Shown: positions 1-8,619, numbered from the stretch's first letter. The stretch is DNA of 22,050 nt from SYFI01 sp046095485 (GCA_046095485.1 JBJTJN010000052.1:1-22050); one strand, 5' to 3'. Notes: generated from the sequence alone by a model not told the origin. Translations and numbers: made by a program.

Positions 1-2081
1 GTGGCGGCGAAGGCGTCGCGGGCCAGCAGGTACGACGCCGTGATGGCCAGGGCGATCACCACGCCGGCGGGTATGGCGAAGGCCCCGAGGCTGCGCATGA
101 AGCCCTCGCGGTGCACCGGGCCCTCGCTCTTGGCCAGCGCCAGGAAGAACGCCGGGATTCCGATGGTGAGCGACGAGGTGATGGACAGCTGCCGCGGCAG
201 GAACGGGAAGGCCACGGGGATCAGCGCGAACGCCAGCAGGATGATGGCCGAGTAGACCGACTTGGTGATGAAGAGCTTGGCCACGCGGTGGGTGTTGCGG
301 ATGATCTGCCGGCCGGCCTCGATGGCCTTGGGCAGGGTGGAGAAGGCGTTGGTGAGCAGCACGAGGTCGGCCACGCCCTTGGCCATCTGGCTGCCGTTGC
401 CCATGGCAACGGCCAGGCGGGCGTCCTTGAGCGCCAGCACGTCGTTGACGCCGTCGCCGATCATCGCCACGTAGCGCCCGTTGGCGGTCATCGCCTGCAC
501 CAGCGCGCGCTTCTGCTCGGGGGTGATGCGCCCGAAGACCGCGGTGGTGGTGACGATCTCGCGCAGGGCATCGGGGTCGTCGGGAAGGTCGGGTCCCTGC
601 ATCGCGTGTTCGGCGCCGGTCACCCCGCACGCGGCCGCCACGGCCTGCACCGTGCCCACGCCGTCGCCCGAGATCACCTTCACCTGCACGCCCTCCGACT
701 CGAGGAACCTCACGGTGTCGGCGGCGTCGGGGCGCAGGGCCTCCGCCAGCACCACGGCACCGGCCGCCTGCATGGGCGGCACGTGCCCCATGCCGTCCTG
801 TTGCTCGTCGAGCGGGGCGTCGCCGGTGGCCACCAGCAGCACCCGGCGCCGCTGGGACTGGGCGTCGTCGATCGCCGACTGCAGCTCGGCCGGAACGGTC
901 ACGCCCACGCGCTCGAGTATCTCGGGAGCCCCCATCACGATCGTGCCGTCGCCATCGAGGGTCACCCCGCTCCACTTGCGCGATGAGGCGAACGGCACCT
1001 CGGCGGTGGGAACGGCGGCGTCGGCGGGCATGGCCGCGAGGATCGCCTCGGCCGTGGAGTTGCGTGACGCCGCGCTGGCCGACAGCCGGCCGGCCGCGCG
1101 GCGCACTTCGTGCTCCTGGCGCCCCGGCGCCGCGAGCACCCCGGCCACCTCGAGGCGGTTCTCGGTGAGCGTGCCGGTCTTGTCCACGCACACGGTGTCC
1201 ACGCTCGCGAGGCTCTCGATGGCATTGAGCTGCTGGGCCAGCGTGCCGAGCCGCGCGAGGCGCACGGCGGCCACCGCGAACGTGAGGCTGGCCAGCAGCA
1301 CCAGGCCCTCGGGCACCAGCGGCACCAGGGCCGCCACCACGCGCTGCACCGACGCCGCCGCGCCGCCGAAGTCGAGCCAGATCGTGGAGAGGATCATCAG
1401 CACCGCGAGCGGCACCAGCACCACGATGATGAAGCGCAGGATGCGGTTTATGTCGAGCTGCAGCGGAGAGAGCTGGGTGCGCGTGCCCTTGGCCTCGGCG
1501 GCCAGCCGCTCGGCGAAGGAGTCGGCGCCCACGGCGGTCACCCGGTAGGCGCCGCTGCCCACCACGCAGAACGCCCCCGAGAGCACCTGGTCGCCCGCGG
1601 CCTTCGCCACGGCGTCCGACTCGCCGGTGAGCACCGACTCGTCCAGGCTGAGCGCGGTGGCCTGCACCAGCTCGCCGTCGGCCACCACCTGGTCGCCGGG
1701 CTCCAGCAGCACCACGTCGCGGGGCACGATGCGGTCGATGGCCAGGTCGACGGGCTGGCCATCGCGCATCACCCGGCCCTGCGGCGCCACCAGCAGCGCC
1801 AGGCGATCGAGCGCCCGCTTCGCGCGGGTCTCCTGGATGATGCCGATGGCCATGTTGGCCACGAGTACCCCGCCGAAGAGCATGTCGCCCCACAGCCCGA
1901 ACATCGCCAGGGGGATCAGCAGCACGATGAGGATCAGGTTGAACAGCGTGAAGGTGTTCGACCAGACGATGTCGGCGAACGACCTGCTGCCCCGCGGACC
2001 GGCCCGGTACGGGTGCTCGGCGCGGATGCGCTCGGCCTCGGCCGTCGTGAGGCCGAGGGTCATGGGGGCGGCCGTGCTCAC
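1..2081 (-). CDS. P-type cation-transporting ATPase, CtpE-like (3' end cut by window)
   Basis: ATP-driven cation pump of the inner membrane. Read from a GTG at 2081 the frame is open to the left edge (about 693 codons), so the C-terminus is missing. Visible hallmarks are two early membrane segments (near FTLFNLILIVLLIP and the next hydrophobic stretch), the actuator loop LTGES (TGES about residues 152-155), a membrane motif VPLVPEGLVLLASL, the phosphorylation motif DKTGTLTEN (Asp about 300) and the hinge motif IGDGVND (about 542-547). There is no N-terminal heavy-metal-binding domain and no CPC motif, which argues against a copper pump. The PEGLVLL membrane motif resembles mycobacterial CtpE, which is linked to calcium uptake; assigning calcium here is inference from that resemblance. 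An in-frame ATG at 2063 is an alternative start. The superfamily call is secure and the ion specificity is not. Confidence 0.9.
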   Translation of the reverse strand, partial: MSTAAPMTLGLTTAEAERIRAEHPYRAGPRGSRSFADIVWSNTFTLFNLILIVLLIPLAMFGLWGDMLFGGVLVANMAIGIIQETRAKRALDRLALLVAPQGRVMRDGQPVDLAIDRIVPRDVVLLEPGDQVVADGELVQATALSLDESVLTGESDAVAKAAGDQVLSGAFCVVGSGAYRVTAVGADSFAERLAAEAKGTRTQLSPLQLDINRILRFIIVVLVPLAVLMILSTIWLDFGGAAASVQRVVAALVPLVPEGLVLLASLTFAVAAVRLARLGTLAQQLNAIESLASVDTVCVDKTGTLTENRLEVAGVLAAPGRQEHEVRRAAGRLSASAASRNSTAEAILAAMPADAAVPTAEVPFASSRKWSGVTLDGDGTIVMGAPEILERVGVTVPAELQSAIDDAQSQRRRVLLVATGDAPLDEQQDGMGHVPPMQAAGAVVLAEALRPDAADTVRFLESEGVQVKVISGDGVGTVQAVAAACGVTGAEHAMQGPDLPDDPDALREIVTTTAVFGRITPEQKRALVQAMTANGRYVAMIGDGVNDVLALKDARLAVAMGNGSQMAKGVADLVLLTNAFSTLPKAIEAGRQIIRNTHRVAKLFITKSVYSAIILLAFALIPVAFPFLPRQLSITSSLTIGIPAFFLALAKSEGPVHREGFMRSLGAFAIPAGVVIALAITASYLLARDAFAA

Positions 2082-2127
2082 GGGGCGAGCCTAACCGGAT
2101 GCCGGCGCCGTTATGGCGCCACGGCGA

Positions 2128-2298
2128 TCAGTCGTCGGCGAACACGCGCGGGGCCGAGGCGAGCGAGAAGAGGATCCACACGATGCCCAGCGCGAAGGGC
2201 AGGTACCCGACCTCGTGGCGGTCGATCCACCCGACGTAGGTGGTGAGGATGCCCAGCGCGAACAGCACGGTGACGATCCAGATCGGGAGCTTCTTCAC
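2128..2298 (-). CDS. Small two-helix membrane protein, function unknown
   Basis: A 56-residue protein beginning VKKLPIWIVTVLFALG. The GTG start at 2298 is preferred over an upstream in-frame start because an AAGAGG ribosome binding site lies just before it (about 2302-2307) and because the hydrophobic segment follows immediately. Two predicted membrane helices (about residues 5-22 and 31-47) are joined by a short polar loop containing WIDRHEVGY, giving a hairpin topology. The gene ends 47 nt before the start of the CtpE-like ATPase gene on the same strand. I do not recognise the family. It could be a small accessory subunit of a neighbouring transporter, but only position supports that. Confidence 0.65.
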   Translation of the reverse strand: MKKLPIWIVTVLFALGILTTYVGWIDRHEVGYLPFALGIVWILFSLASAPRVFADD

Positions 2299-2381
2299 TG
2301 CGACCTCTTGCGCGTAGGAGATGGGGCCCCGGGGGCCCTGCGGCACGTTACCGGCCCGGAAGGGTAGTCTCCCCGCCCGCC

Positions 2382-2723
2382 ATGTCGGAACCCAGCAACG
2401 CACAGGTCACGGTAACCACGGACGAACGCCCCTCGGGCATCGTCGTCACGGTCGCGGGCGTCGTCGATGCCAGCACGCTGCCGGACGTCTCGTCGGTGCT
2501 CACCGATGCCCAGCGCGACGGCCGCACGGTGTACGTGGACCTCTCGGCCGTGTCGTTCATGGACAGCCGGGGACTCGGCGCGCTCATCGCCGCAAACGAG
2601 CGCTCGCGCGAGGGCGCGGCGGCGATCCGCCTGCACGCGCCATCCGACGCCGTGCGTCGCCTGCTCACCATCTCGGGCGTCACCGCCGTGCTGGTGGAGG
2701 CCGAGGAGCTTCCCCCGGCCTGA
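2382..2723 (+). CDS. STAS-domain protein (anti-sigma factor antagonist-like)
   Basis: A 113-residue single-domain protein of the SpoIIAA/RsbV type. The segment GIVVTVAGVVDASTLPDV matches the first strands and helix of a STAS fold, and VYVDLSAVSFMDSRGLGAL matches the conserved phosphorylation-loop region, with the candidate phospho-Ser in the motif MDSRGLG. In this family the unphosphorylated protein binds an anti-sigma kinase and frees a stress sigma factor. No partner kinase (RsbW/SpoIIAB) or sigma factor gene lies in this window, so its partner is unknown. It is divergent from the small membrane gene, with 83 nt between the starts. No good ribosome binding site is visible before the ATG. 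Confidence 0.85.
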   Translation: MSEPSNAQVTVTTDERPSGIVVTVAGVVDASTLPDVSSVLTDAQRDGRTVYVDLSAVSFMDSRGLGALIAANERSREGAAAIRLHAPSDAVRRLLTISGVTAVLVEAEELPPA

Positions 2724-2768
2724 CCCCCTTGACGCCGGTGTTACCGTCGGCGGAAGAGGAGGTTTGAC

Positions 2769-2813
2769 ATGAGCCGCACCTACGACGTCGAGGCCGGGTA
2801 CGAGGTTGCCTGA
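2769..2813 (+). CDS. Putative 14-codon leader ORF overlapping the copper ATPase start
   Basis: A short ORF (MSRTYDVEAGYEVA) begins at ATG 2769 directly after a strong ribosome binding site, GGAAGAGGAGG at about 2752-2762. It ends at TGA 2811-2813, overlapping by 8 nt the TTG start (2806) of the P1B ATPase, which is in a different frame. The best ribosome binding site in the region therefore serves this ORF and not the ATPase. Translational coupling from leader to ATPase is a reasonable inference. Alternatively it is the remnant of a longer N-terminus displaced by a frameshift, or an error in the sequence. Confidence 0.45.
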   Translation: MSRTYDVEAGYEVA

Positions 2814-4995
2814 GCACGACCTGCTGATCGAGGGCATGACCTGCGCGGCATGCGTGTCGCGCGTGGAGAAGGCTCTGAACACGGTGGATGGGGTCACCGC
2901 GTCGGTGAGCCTGGCCACCGAGCGCGCCCATGTGGATGCTCCTGAGGGCGTGGGTGACGACGTGCTGATCGATGCCGTGCGGTCGGCGGGCTACGACGCC
3001 GTGCCCGCCCAGTCGGCCCCGCCGGCCGATGACGACGCGGCGGCCGCGGCCACCGATCGCCTGCGGCGGCGCCTGGTGTGGGCCGCGTGGCTCACGGTGC
3101 CGCTCATGCTGCTCTCGATGATCCCGCCGCTGCAGTTCCCCGGGTGGCAGTGGGTGTCGCTGGTGCTCGCCACACCGGTGGTGTGGTGGTGCGGGTGGAC
3201 ATTCCACGTGGGCGCGTGGCGCGCGCTGATGCACCGGTCGTTGTCGATGGACAGCCTCATCTCGCTGGGGTCGGCGGTGTCGTGGGCGTGGTCGGTGGTG
3301 GCGCTGCTGTTCCTGGGCGCCGGTGAGATCGGCATGACCATGCACATGTCGTTCCTGCCGTCCGACTCGGGCGGCGCGGAGATCTACTTCGAGGTGGCCG
3401 CCGGAATCGTCACCCTCGTGCTGCTGGGGAGGTTCCTCGAGGCCCGGGCGCGCCGCAGCGCCGGCCAGGCCATTCGCGCGCTGCTCGCGCTGGCACCCGA
3501 CACCGCCACGGTGCTGCGCGGTGGATCCGAGGAGGAGGTTCCGGCGGCCGCGGTGCAGGTGGGCGACGTGGTGGTGGTGCGCCCGGGCGACCGCATTCCC
3601 GTGGACGGCGAGGTGCAGCAGGGCGCGTCGGCCGTGGACCGGGCGCTGCTCACCGGCGAGAGCGTGCCGGTGGAGGTCGGCCCCGGCGACCCGGTGGAGG
3701 GCGGTTCGCTCAACGCCGGCGGGCGCATCGAGGTGCGGGCCACCCGCGTGGGGTCGGAGGCCGCCGTGCACCGCGTGGCGCGCCTGGTGGAGGCCGCGCA
3801 GGCGGGCAAGGCGCCCGTGCAGCGGCTGGCCGATCGCGTGGCGGCGGTGTTCGTTCCCGTGGTCATGCTCATCGCCCTGGGCACGCTCATCGGATGGCTG
3901 CTCACGGGCCATCCGGCCGGCGAGGCCGTCACCGCGGCCGTGGCCGTGCTGGTCATCTCGTGCCCGTGCGCGCTGGGCCTGGCAACGCCCGCCGCGCTCA
4001 TGGTTGGCACCGGGCGCGGGGCGCAGTTGGGGATCCTCATCAGGGGACCCGAGGTGCTCGAGAGCACGCGACGCGTGACCGTGGCGGTGCTCGACAAGAC
4101 CGGCACGCTCACCGAGGGCGTGATGAAGGTGGCGCAGGTGGTGCCTGCGCCCGGGTGGGACGCCGATGAGGTGCTCGCCCTGGCGGGCGCTGCCGAGTCG
4201 GGCAGCGAGCACCCCATCGGGCGCGCCATCGCCGAGGCGGCCGCCGGGAGCCGGCCGCTGGTGGCCGCCGGGTCGTTCCGCGCGGCGGCCGGGGTGGGCG
4301 TGACGGCCGAGGTGGATGGCCGCATGGTGACGGTGGGCAGGAGCGACGACGTGGCGGGCGAGCTGCGCTCGGCCCGGGACGCTGCGCTGGCCGAGGGCCG
4401 CACCGTGGTGGCCGTATCGGTGGACGGCGCGCAGGCCGGGGTGGTGGCCGTGAGCGACGTGATGCGGCCCGAGACCCCGCGCGCCATCGCCATGCTGCGC
4501 GAGCTCGGGCTGCGCCCGGTGATGCTCACCGGCGACGCCGCGGCCCCGGCGCGCGCGGTGGCAGCAGCAGCGGGCATCGACGAGGTGGTGAGCGACGTCA
4601 TGCCCGAGGACAAGGAGCGCGTGGTGCGCGAGCTTCAGGATGCCGGCGAGGTGGTGGCCATGGCGGGTGACGGCGTGAACGACGCCCCGGCCCTGGTGCG
4701 CGCCGACCTGGGGATCGCCATCGGCACCGGCACCGACGTGGCGGCCGAGGCCGCCGACATCACGCTGGTAACGCCCGACCCCCGGGCCATCGCCGATGCC
4801 ATACGCCTGTCGCGGCGCACGCTGCGCACCATCCAGGGCAACCTGGTGTGGGCCTTCGGCTACAACGTGGCGGCGATCCCGCTGGCCGTGCTGGGCCTGC
4901 TCAACCCGCTCATCGCTGCGGCGGCCATGGGGCTCTCGAGCATCTTCGTGGTCACGAATTCCCTGCGTCTGCGGGGGTTCAAGCCCGCCCGCTAG
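2806..4995 (+). CDS. copA: Cu(I)-exporting P1B-type ATPase, CopA-like
   Basis: A 729-residue heavy-metal pump. The N-terminal HMA domain carries GMTCAACV (Cys13 and Cys16), followed by membrane helices, the actuator motif LTGES (T283), the ion-binding CPC motif (C386, C388), the phosphorylated Asp in DKTGTLTEG (D430), the HP motif SEHP (H469) and the hinge MAGDGVND (621-626). The last helices carry YN (AFGYNVAAIPL) and MGLSS (AMGLSSIFVVTNSLRL). Together with CPC these are the signature of the P1B-1 Cu(I)/Ag(I) subgroup, so copper export is well supported. The only plausible start is TTG 2806: the frame has a stop at 2770-2772, and a later start would remove the first HMA strand. Its own ribosome binding site is poor (GAGG at 2790-2793 is 12 nt away). 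No copper regulator or chaperone gene is visible nearby. Confidence 0.93.
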   Translation: MPEHDLLIEGMTCAACVSRVEKALNTVDGVTASVSLATERAHVDAPEGVGDDVLIDAVRSAGYDAVPAQSAPPADDDAAAAATDRLRRRLVWAAWLTVPLMLLSMIPPLQFPGWQWVSLVLATPVVWWCGWTFHVGAWRALMHRSLSMDSLISLGSAVSWAWSVVALLFLGAGEIGMTMHMSFLPSDSGGAEIYFEVAAGIVTLVLLGRFLEARARRSAGQAIRALLALAPDTATVLRGGSEEEVPAAAVQVGDVVVVRPGDRIPVDGEVQQGASAVDRALLTGESVPVEVGPGDPVEGGSLNAGGRIEVRATRVGSEAAVHRVARLVEAAQAGKAPVQRLADRVAAVFVPVVMLIALGTLIGWLLTGHPAGEAVTAAVAVLVISCPCALGLATPAALMVGTGRGAQLGILIRGPEVLESTRRVTVAVLDKTGTLTEGVMKVAQVVPAPGWDADEVLALAGAAESGSEHPIGRAIAEAAAGSRPLVAAGSFRAAAGVGVTAEVDGRMVTVGRSDDVAGELRSARDAALAEGRTVVAVSVDGAQAGVVAVSDVMRPETPRAIAMLRELGLRPVMLTGDAAAPARAVAAAAGIDEVVSDVMPEDKERVVRELQDAGEVVAMAGDGVNDAPALVRADLGIAIGTGTDVAAEAADITLVTPDPRAIADAIRLSRRTLRTIQGNLVWAFGYNVAAIPLAVLGLLNPLIAAAAMGLSSIFVVTNSLRLRGFKPAR

Positions 4996-5005
4996 GCTGC
5001 GCGGC

Positions 5006-6508
5006 GTGGCGGACGACTATCTCGGGAGCGGCGGGCGGCTTGAGGGCGGCCCCGCCGACGCGCTGGTGGCGGCCGGGTACCGGTACGAGTCGGCGGCCGG
5101 ACCGCGGCTGGCCGACGGCCTGAGCACGTCCGACCTCGCGCACGCCGTGGCCCTGGCCGAGGCCGGGGCGATACCGGCTGACCAGGCGCGCGCTCTGCTG
5201 GCGGGCCTGCTCGAGCTCGATGTCATCCCCGGCGACGAGTTCCCCTTCGACCCGGCGATCGGCGACGCCTTCAACAGCCGCGAGCACCAGCTGAAGCAGA
5301 GGGTGGGCACGCAGGCCGCGGGGTGGCTGTCGGCGGGGCGCCCGCGCCGCGAGGCCTTCCGCGTGGCCCTGCGCCTGGTGGCCCGGGACGCCGCGCGCGA
5401 CCTGCACGACGCCTGCATCGACCTGGCCGGTGCGCTGGTGGACCTCGCCACCCGCCACGCCGCCGACCTCGCTGCCGACTACACGTACCTGCAGCCGGCG
5501 CAGCCCACGCGCCTGGGGCACATCGTGCTGGCCCACGCCTACCCGGTGCTGCGCGATGCCCAGCGGCTGCGGGCCATCCATGCCGCGCTCGACCTCTCGG
5601 TGGCCGGGGCCGGCGGCAGCGCAGGGTCACGCTGGCCGCTCGACCGCGACCGCCTGGCCGAGTTGCTGGGCGCCGCCGGCGTGGTTCCCCACGTGAAGGA
5701 CGCCATGTGGCAGTGGGACCCCTACGCGTCCCTGCTCTCGGTGGCCGCCGCCACGGCCGCGCACCAGTCGGAGCTCGCGCAGGACCTGGAGATACTCGCC
5801 AGCCAGGAGTTCGGCATCGCCACCCTGGCCGACGAGCACAGCCGCGCCAGCGCGCTGATGCCGCAGAAGAAGAACCCCTATGCGCTCGCGGTGGCACGGG
5901 CCACCGCCGGCACGGCTGCCGGCGACCTGGCCGGCGTGCTCACGGCATTGCACACGGGCTCAGCGCGCACCGATCACTTCCACGTGCTCAACACCGTGGT
6001 GCCGCGTGCGATGGACGAGGTGGTGGCGTCCACCCGGCTCATGGCCGCAGTGGTGGCGGGGCTCGAGCTCGACGCCACGCGCGCTGCCGAGGCCGCCCGC
6101 CGCGGGTTCATCACCGCCGCCGACCTGGCCGACGTGCTGGCGCAGGACGCCGGGCTCGACTACCGCACCGCGCACCACGTGGTGGGCCGCGCCGTGAAGC
6201 TGCTGGTGGACCAGGGGCGGGATGAGTCGGCGCTCACCCCCGAGGTGCTGGCCGAGGCCGCCATGGCCAGCGACGGCATCGAGCTGCAGGTGGACGCCGC
6301 GCTCATCGCGGGCGCGCTCGACCCCGAGGCGGCAGCCGACACCCGGCTTCAGCGCGGGTCATCGGCTCCCGGCGAGACCGAGGCCATGGCCGCCGCCTGC
6401 GGCGAGGAGGTCGCGGGCGCGCGGGAGTGGGGCCGGGATGCCGCAGGTCGGGCCGCGGCCGCCCATGCGGCACTGCGTGCGTTGGCCCGGGAGATGTCCG
6501 CCGCCTAG
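5006..6508 (+). CDS. Argininosuccinate lyase-like enzyme, divergent active site
   Basis: A 500-residue member of the aspartase/fumarase/argininosuccinate lyase superfamily, starting at GTG 5006, ten nt after the copper ATPase stop. The order of motifs follows argininosuccinate lyase: DLAHAVALAEAGAI near residue 40, then FNSREHQLKQRVGTQ with GRPRREA where true enzymes have TGRSRND, then YTYLQPAQPTRLGH, then the flexible-loop signature ASALMPQKKNP (Ser282, Met285). Two catalytic positions differ from the family: the His of the usual YTHLQ is Tyr161, and the Glu normally ten residues after the signature Met is Ala295. The usual asparagine/aspartate-rich stretch after the signature is replaced by GSARTDHFHVLN. 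The fold and lyase class are clear, but I do not think the substrate can be assumed to be argininosuccinate. No other arginine biosynthesis gene is adjacent. It ends on a CTAG shared with the converging gene. Confidence 0.8.
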   Translation: MADDYLGSGGRLEGGPADALVAAGYRYESAAGPRLADGLSTSDLAHAVALAEAGAIPADQARALLAGLLELDVIPGDEFPFDPAIGDAFNSREHQLKQRVGTQAAGWLSAGRPRREAFRVALRLVARDAARDLHDACIDLAGALVDLATRHAADLAADYTYLQPAQPTRLGHIVLAHAYPVLRDAQRLRAIHAALDLSVAGAGGSAGSRWPLDRDRLAELLGAAGVVPHVKDAMWQWDPYASLLSVAAATAAHQSELAQDLEILASQEFGIATLADEHSRASALMPQKKNPYALAVARATAGTAAGDLAGVLTALHTGSARTDHFHVLNTVVPRAMDEVVASTRLMAAVVAGLELDATRAAEAARRGFITAADLADVLAQDAGLDYRTAHHVVGRAVKLLVDQGRDESALTPEVLAEAAMASDGIELQVDAALIAGALDPEAAADTRLQRGSSAPGETEAMAAACGEEVAGAREWGRDAAGRAAAAHAALRALAREMSAA

Positions 6509-7119
6509 CTGCTCGGCGCCGGGGCGCGGGTGACCCTCACGCGCGCGGCATAGCGCGCGAGCAGGCGGTAGAGCGCCGGGCCGATGATCAGCGCGAAGAC
6601 CACGTTGCCGATGGCGGCGGCGATGTCGAACCATGCGCTGGCGATGCAGGCGGTGATGAAGGCCGCCCACGAGACCTCCGGGCCGAAGGTGGCGAGGAAC
6701 CACAGGTTCATCATCCAGCCGAAGGCGAAGCCCCAGGCCCCGGCGATGCAGGCGAGCCCGATGCGGGTGCGGGTTGCCGGGCGGAAGAGCGCCCCGCTGG
6801 CACCCACGGCGCCCCAGAGCAGCATCTGGGCGGGGGTCCACGGGCCCTGGCCCAGGAAGGCGTTGGAGATGAGTGCCGCGAGGGCGCCCACGGCCATTCC
6901 GGCGCGCGCGCCGAGCGCGGCCCCGGCGACCAGGCACATGGTGGTGACGGGCTTCACCGACGGCACCGCCGCGAACAGCACGCGCCCGGCAGCCGTGGCG
7001 GCACCGAGGGTGGCGGTGAGCGCCAGCATCTTCGGGCCGGTCGATCCGCGTTCCCATGCCGCCCAGCCCACCAGCAGGATCGCCACGCTGGCGAGGATCA
7101 CCACGGCGGCCGCGCTCAT
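6505..7119 (-). CDS. ECF transporter S component (substrate-binding membrane subunit), likely corrinoid
   Basis: A 204-residue hydrophobic protein with about six membrane helices. It starts at ATG 7119, four nt after the stop of the ATPase gene, so the two are cotranscribed. The segment ALISNAFLGQGPWTPAQMLLWG followed by GALFRP is typical of energy-coupling-factor S components, as are the short loops and glycine-rich helices. S components confer substrate specificity. A cobalamin riboswitch heads the operon, so vitamin B12 or a precursor is the likely cargo; that is inference from the regulator, not from the protein. The gene's TAG and the TAG of the converging lyase are the two strands of the same CTAG (6505-6508). 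An N-terminal helix (VVILASVAILLVGWAAW) precedes the usual core. Confidence 0.8.
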   Translation of the reverse strand: MSAAAVVILASVAILLVGWAAWERGSTGPKMLALTATLGAATAAGRVLFAAVPSVKPVTTMCLVAGAALGARAGMAVGALAALISNAFLGQGPWTPAQMLLWGAVGASGALFRPATRTRIGLACIAGAWGFAFGWMMNLWFLATFGPEVSWAAFITACIASAWFDIAAAIGNVVFALIIGPALYRLLARYAARVRVTRAPAPSS

Positions 7120-7123
7120 GGCG

Positions 7124-8587
7124 TCACGCGGCCAGCAGCGCGGTGGGCGGCAGCCCGGTGGGCACGGCGTCGCCGTGCACCATCTCGAGCACCTCGTCGG
7201 CGGCCGCCACTGCGAAGGGTCCGTCGTGGGTGGCCACCAGCACGGCGCATCCCGCGGCTGCGCGCGCCCGGATGATCTGCGCGAGCGCGCGCTTGCGGAG
7301 GGGGTCCATGCCGCGCGTGGGTTCATCCAGCACCAGCACGCCCGGATTGGCCACGAGTATCGCCGCAAGGGCCACGCGCTCGCGCTCCCCCACGCTGAGG
7401 TCGAGGGGGTGGCGGTCGAGCATGGCGTCCAGCTCGAGCGCCACGGCAACATCGGCCACGCGCGATGCGTGCTCGCCCTCGGGCATGCCCATCGACCTGA
7501 GGGCCAGGGCGATCTCATCGCCCACGCTCTCGGTGAGCAGGTGGCGGCCCGGGTCCTGCGGCACCATGCCGAGCCTGGGGAACCGCGCCTCGGGGGGTAG
7601 CGCCGACACGTCGTCGTCGCCCAGCATCACGAGCCCCGACTCCGGGCAGTGGAGCCCGGCGAGGGTGCGCAGCAGCGTGCTCTTGCCACTGCCGTTCGGG
7701 CCCACCAGGGCGGTGACGCGGCCGGGCACCAGCACCAGCGAGGCATCGCGCAGCACGGGGCGTCGGTCATGCCCGGCAACCACGCGTTCCATGCGCAGGG
7801 CGGGCGGCCCCATGGCCTCGCAGGGCGGCAGGGCGCACTCCACGGGCTCGTCGGGGGCGGGGGCGCCCACCTGCCCGCAGCACACCGCCAGCACGCGATC
7901 GGCGATGGGCCGCACGCGCTCGGCCCGGTGCTCGGCCACCACCACCGCCGTGCCCCGGTCGGCCAGGCCGCGCAGTGTGGATGCCAGCGCGGCGGCCGCC
8001 GCGGAGTCGAGCTGCGACGTGGGCTCGTCGAGCAGCAGCAGGCGCGGCTCGCGCGCCAGCACGCCCGCGATGGCTACCCGCTGGCGCTCACCCGACGACA
8101 GCTCGTCGATGCGGCGCCCACGCAGGTGGGTGGCCCCGGAGTCGTGCAGCGCGCGGTCAACCCGTCGGGCGATCTCGTCGGCGGGCAGCCCGGCGTTCTG
8201 CGGGCCGAAGGCCACGTCGCGCTCCACCGTGCCGAGCACCGCCTGGGCCTCGGGGTCCTGGAACACCATGCCCACTGCGCCCCCCAGGCCGGCCGGGGGC
8301 GTGGCGAGGGCGTCGTGGCCCATCACCTCCACCTGCCCCGACACCGCGCCGCCGTGGAAGTCGGGCACCAGGCCGGCCAGCGCGCGTAGCAGGGTGCTCT
8401 TGCCGCCGCCCGAGGGGCCCTCGAGCACCAGCACCTCGCCGGGCCGCACCTCGAGGTCGACGCGATCGAGCGCGGCCCGGCCGGACTCGCCGTACGAAAA
8501 CGCCAGCGCACGCACGTGCGCCACGGCATCGCCGGCGGCAGGGGTCGCGTCATGTGGGATCCCCGGGGGATTCCCGCGCACCGTCAC
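7124..8587 (-). CDS. ECF transporter ATPase, two ABC domains fused (EcfA-EcfA')
   Basis: A 487-residue tandem ABC ATPase that powers the ECF uptake system. Domain one has Walker A GPSGGGKST, signature LSSGERQR and Walker B LLLLDEPTSQLD. Domain two has Walker A GPNGSGKST, signature LSVGERER and Walker B VLVLDEPTRGMD. Both sites look catalytically complete. GTG 8587 is chosen because GAGG at 8594-8597 is correctly spaced; a TTG at 8614 is in frame but would place the start against the riboswitch. It lies 33 nt downstream of the riboswitch aptamer and directly upstream of the S component. No EcfT coupling protein follows. ECF modules with fused A domains are known, and B12 uptake is inferred from the regulator. 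Confidence 0.92.
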   Translation of the reverse strand: MTVRGNPPGIPHDATPAAGDAVAHVRALAFSYGESGRAALDRVDLEVRPGEVLVLEGPSGGGKSTLLRALAGLVPDFHGGAVSGQVEVMGHDALATPPAGLGGAVGMVFQDPEAQAVLGTVERDVAFGPQNAGLPADEIARRVDRALHDSGATHLRGRRIDELSSGERQRVAIAGVLAREPRLLLLDEPTSQLDSAAAAALASTLRGLADRGTAVVVAEHRAERVRPIADRVLAVCCGQVGAPAPDEPVECALPPCEAMGPPALRMERVVAGHDRRPVLRDASLVLVPGRVTALVGPNGSGKSTLLRTLAGLHCPESGLVMLGDDDVSALPPEARFPRLGMVPQDPGRHLLTESVGDEIALALRSMGMPEGEHASRVADVAVALELDAMLDRHPLDLSVGERERVALAAILVANPGVLVLDEPTRGMDPLRKRALAQIIRARAAAGCAVLVATHDGPFAVAAADEVLEMVHGDAVPTGLPPTALLAA

Positions 8588-8619
8588 CTCAGTCCTCGAA
8601 GGTCGTGGTGCCAAGGCGG

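Noticed and set aside
481..1548. Long plus-strand open frames over the CtpE-like ATPase (also others such as 1110-2246).
   Set aside because: They are antisense to a gene with clear P-type ATPase motifs and have low-complexity Ser/Arg/His/Thr composition typical of GC-rich shadow frames.
2729..2746. TTGACG followed by the small dyad CGGT-GTT-ACCG before the copper ATPase leader, resembling a MerR/CueR-type promoter.
   Set aside because: No plausible -10 element occurs at 17-19 nt spacing, and the dyad arms are only 4 nt.
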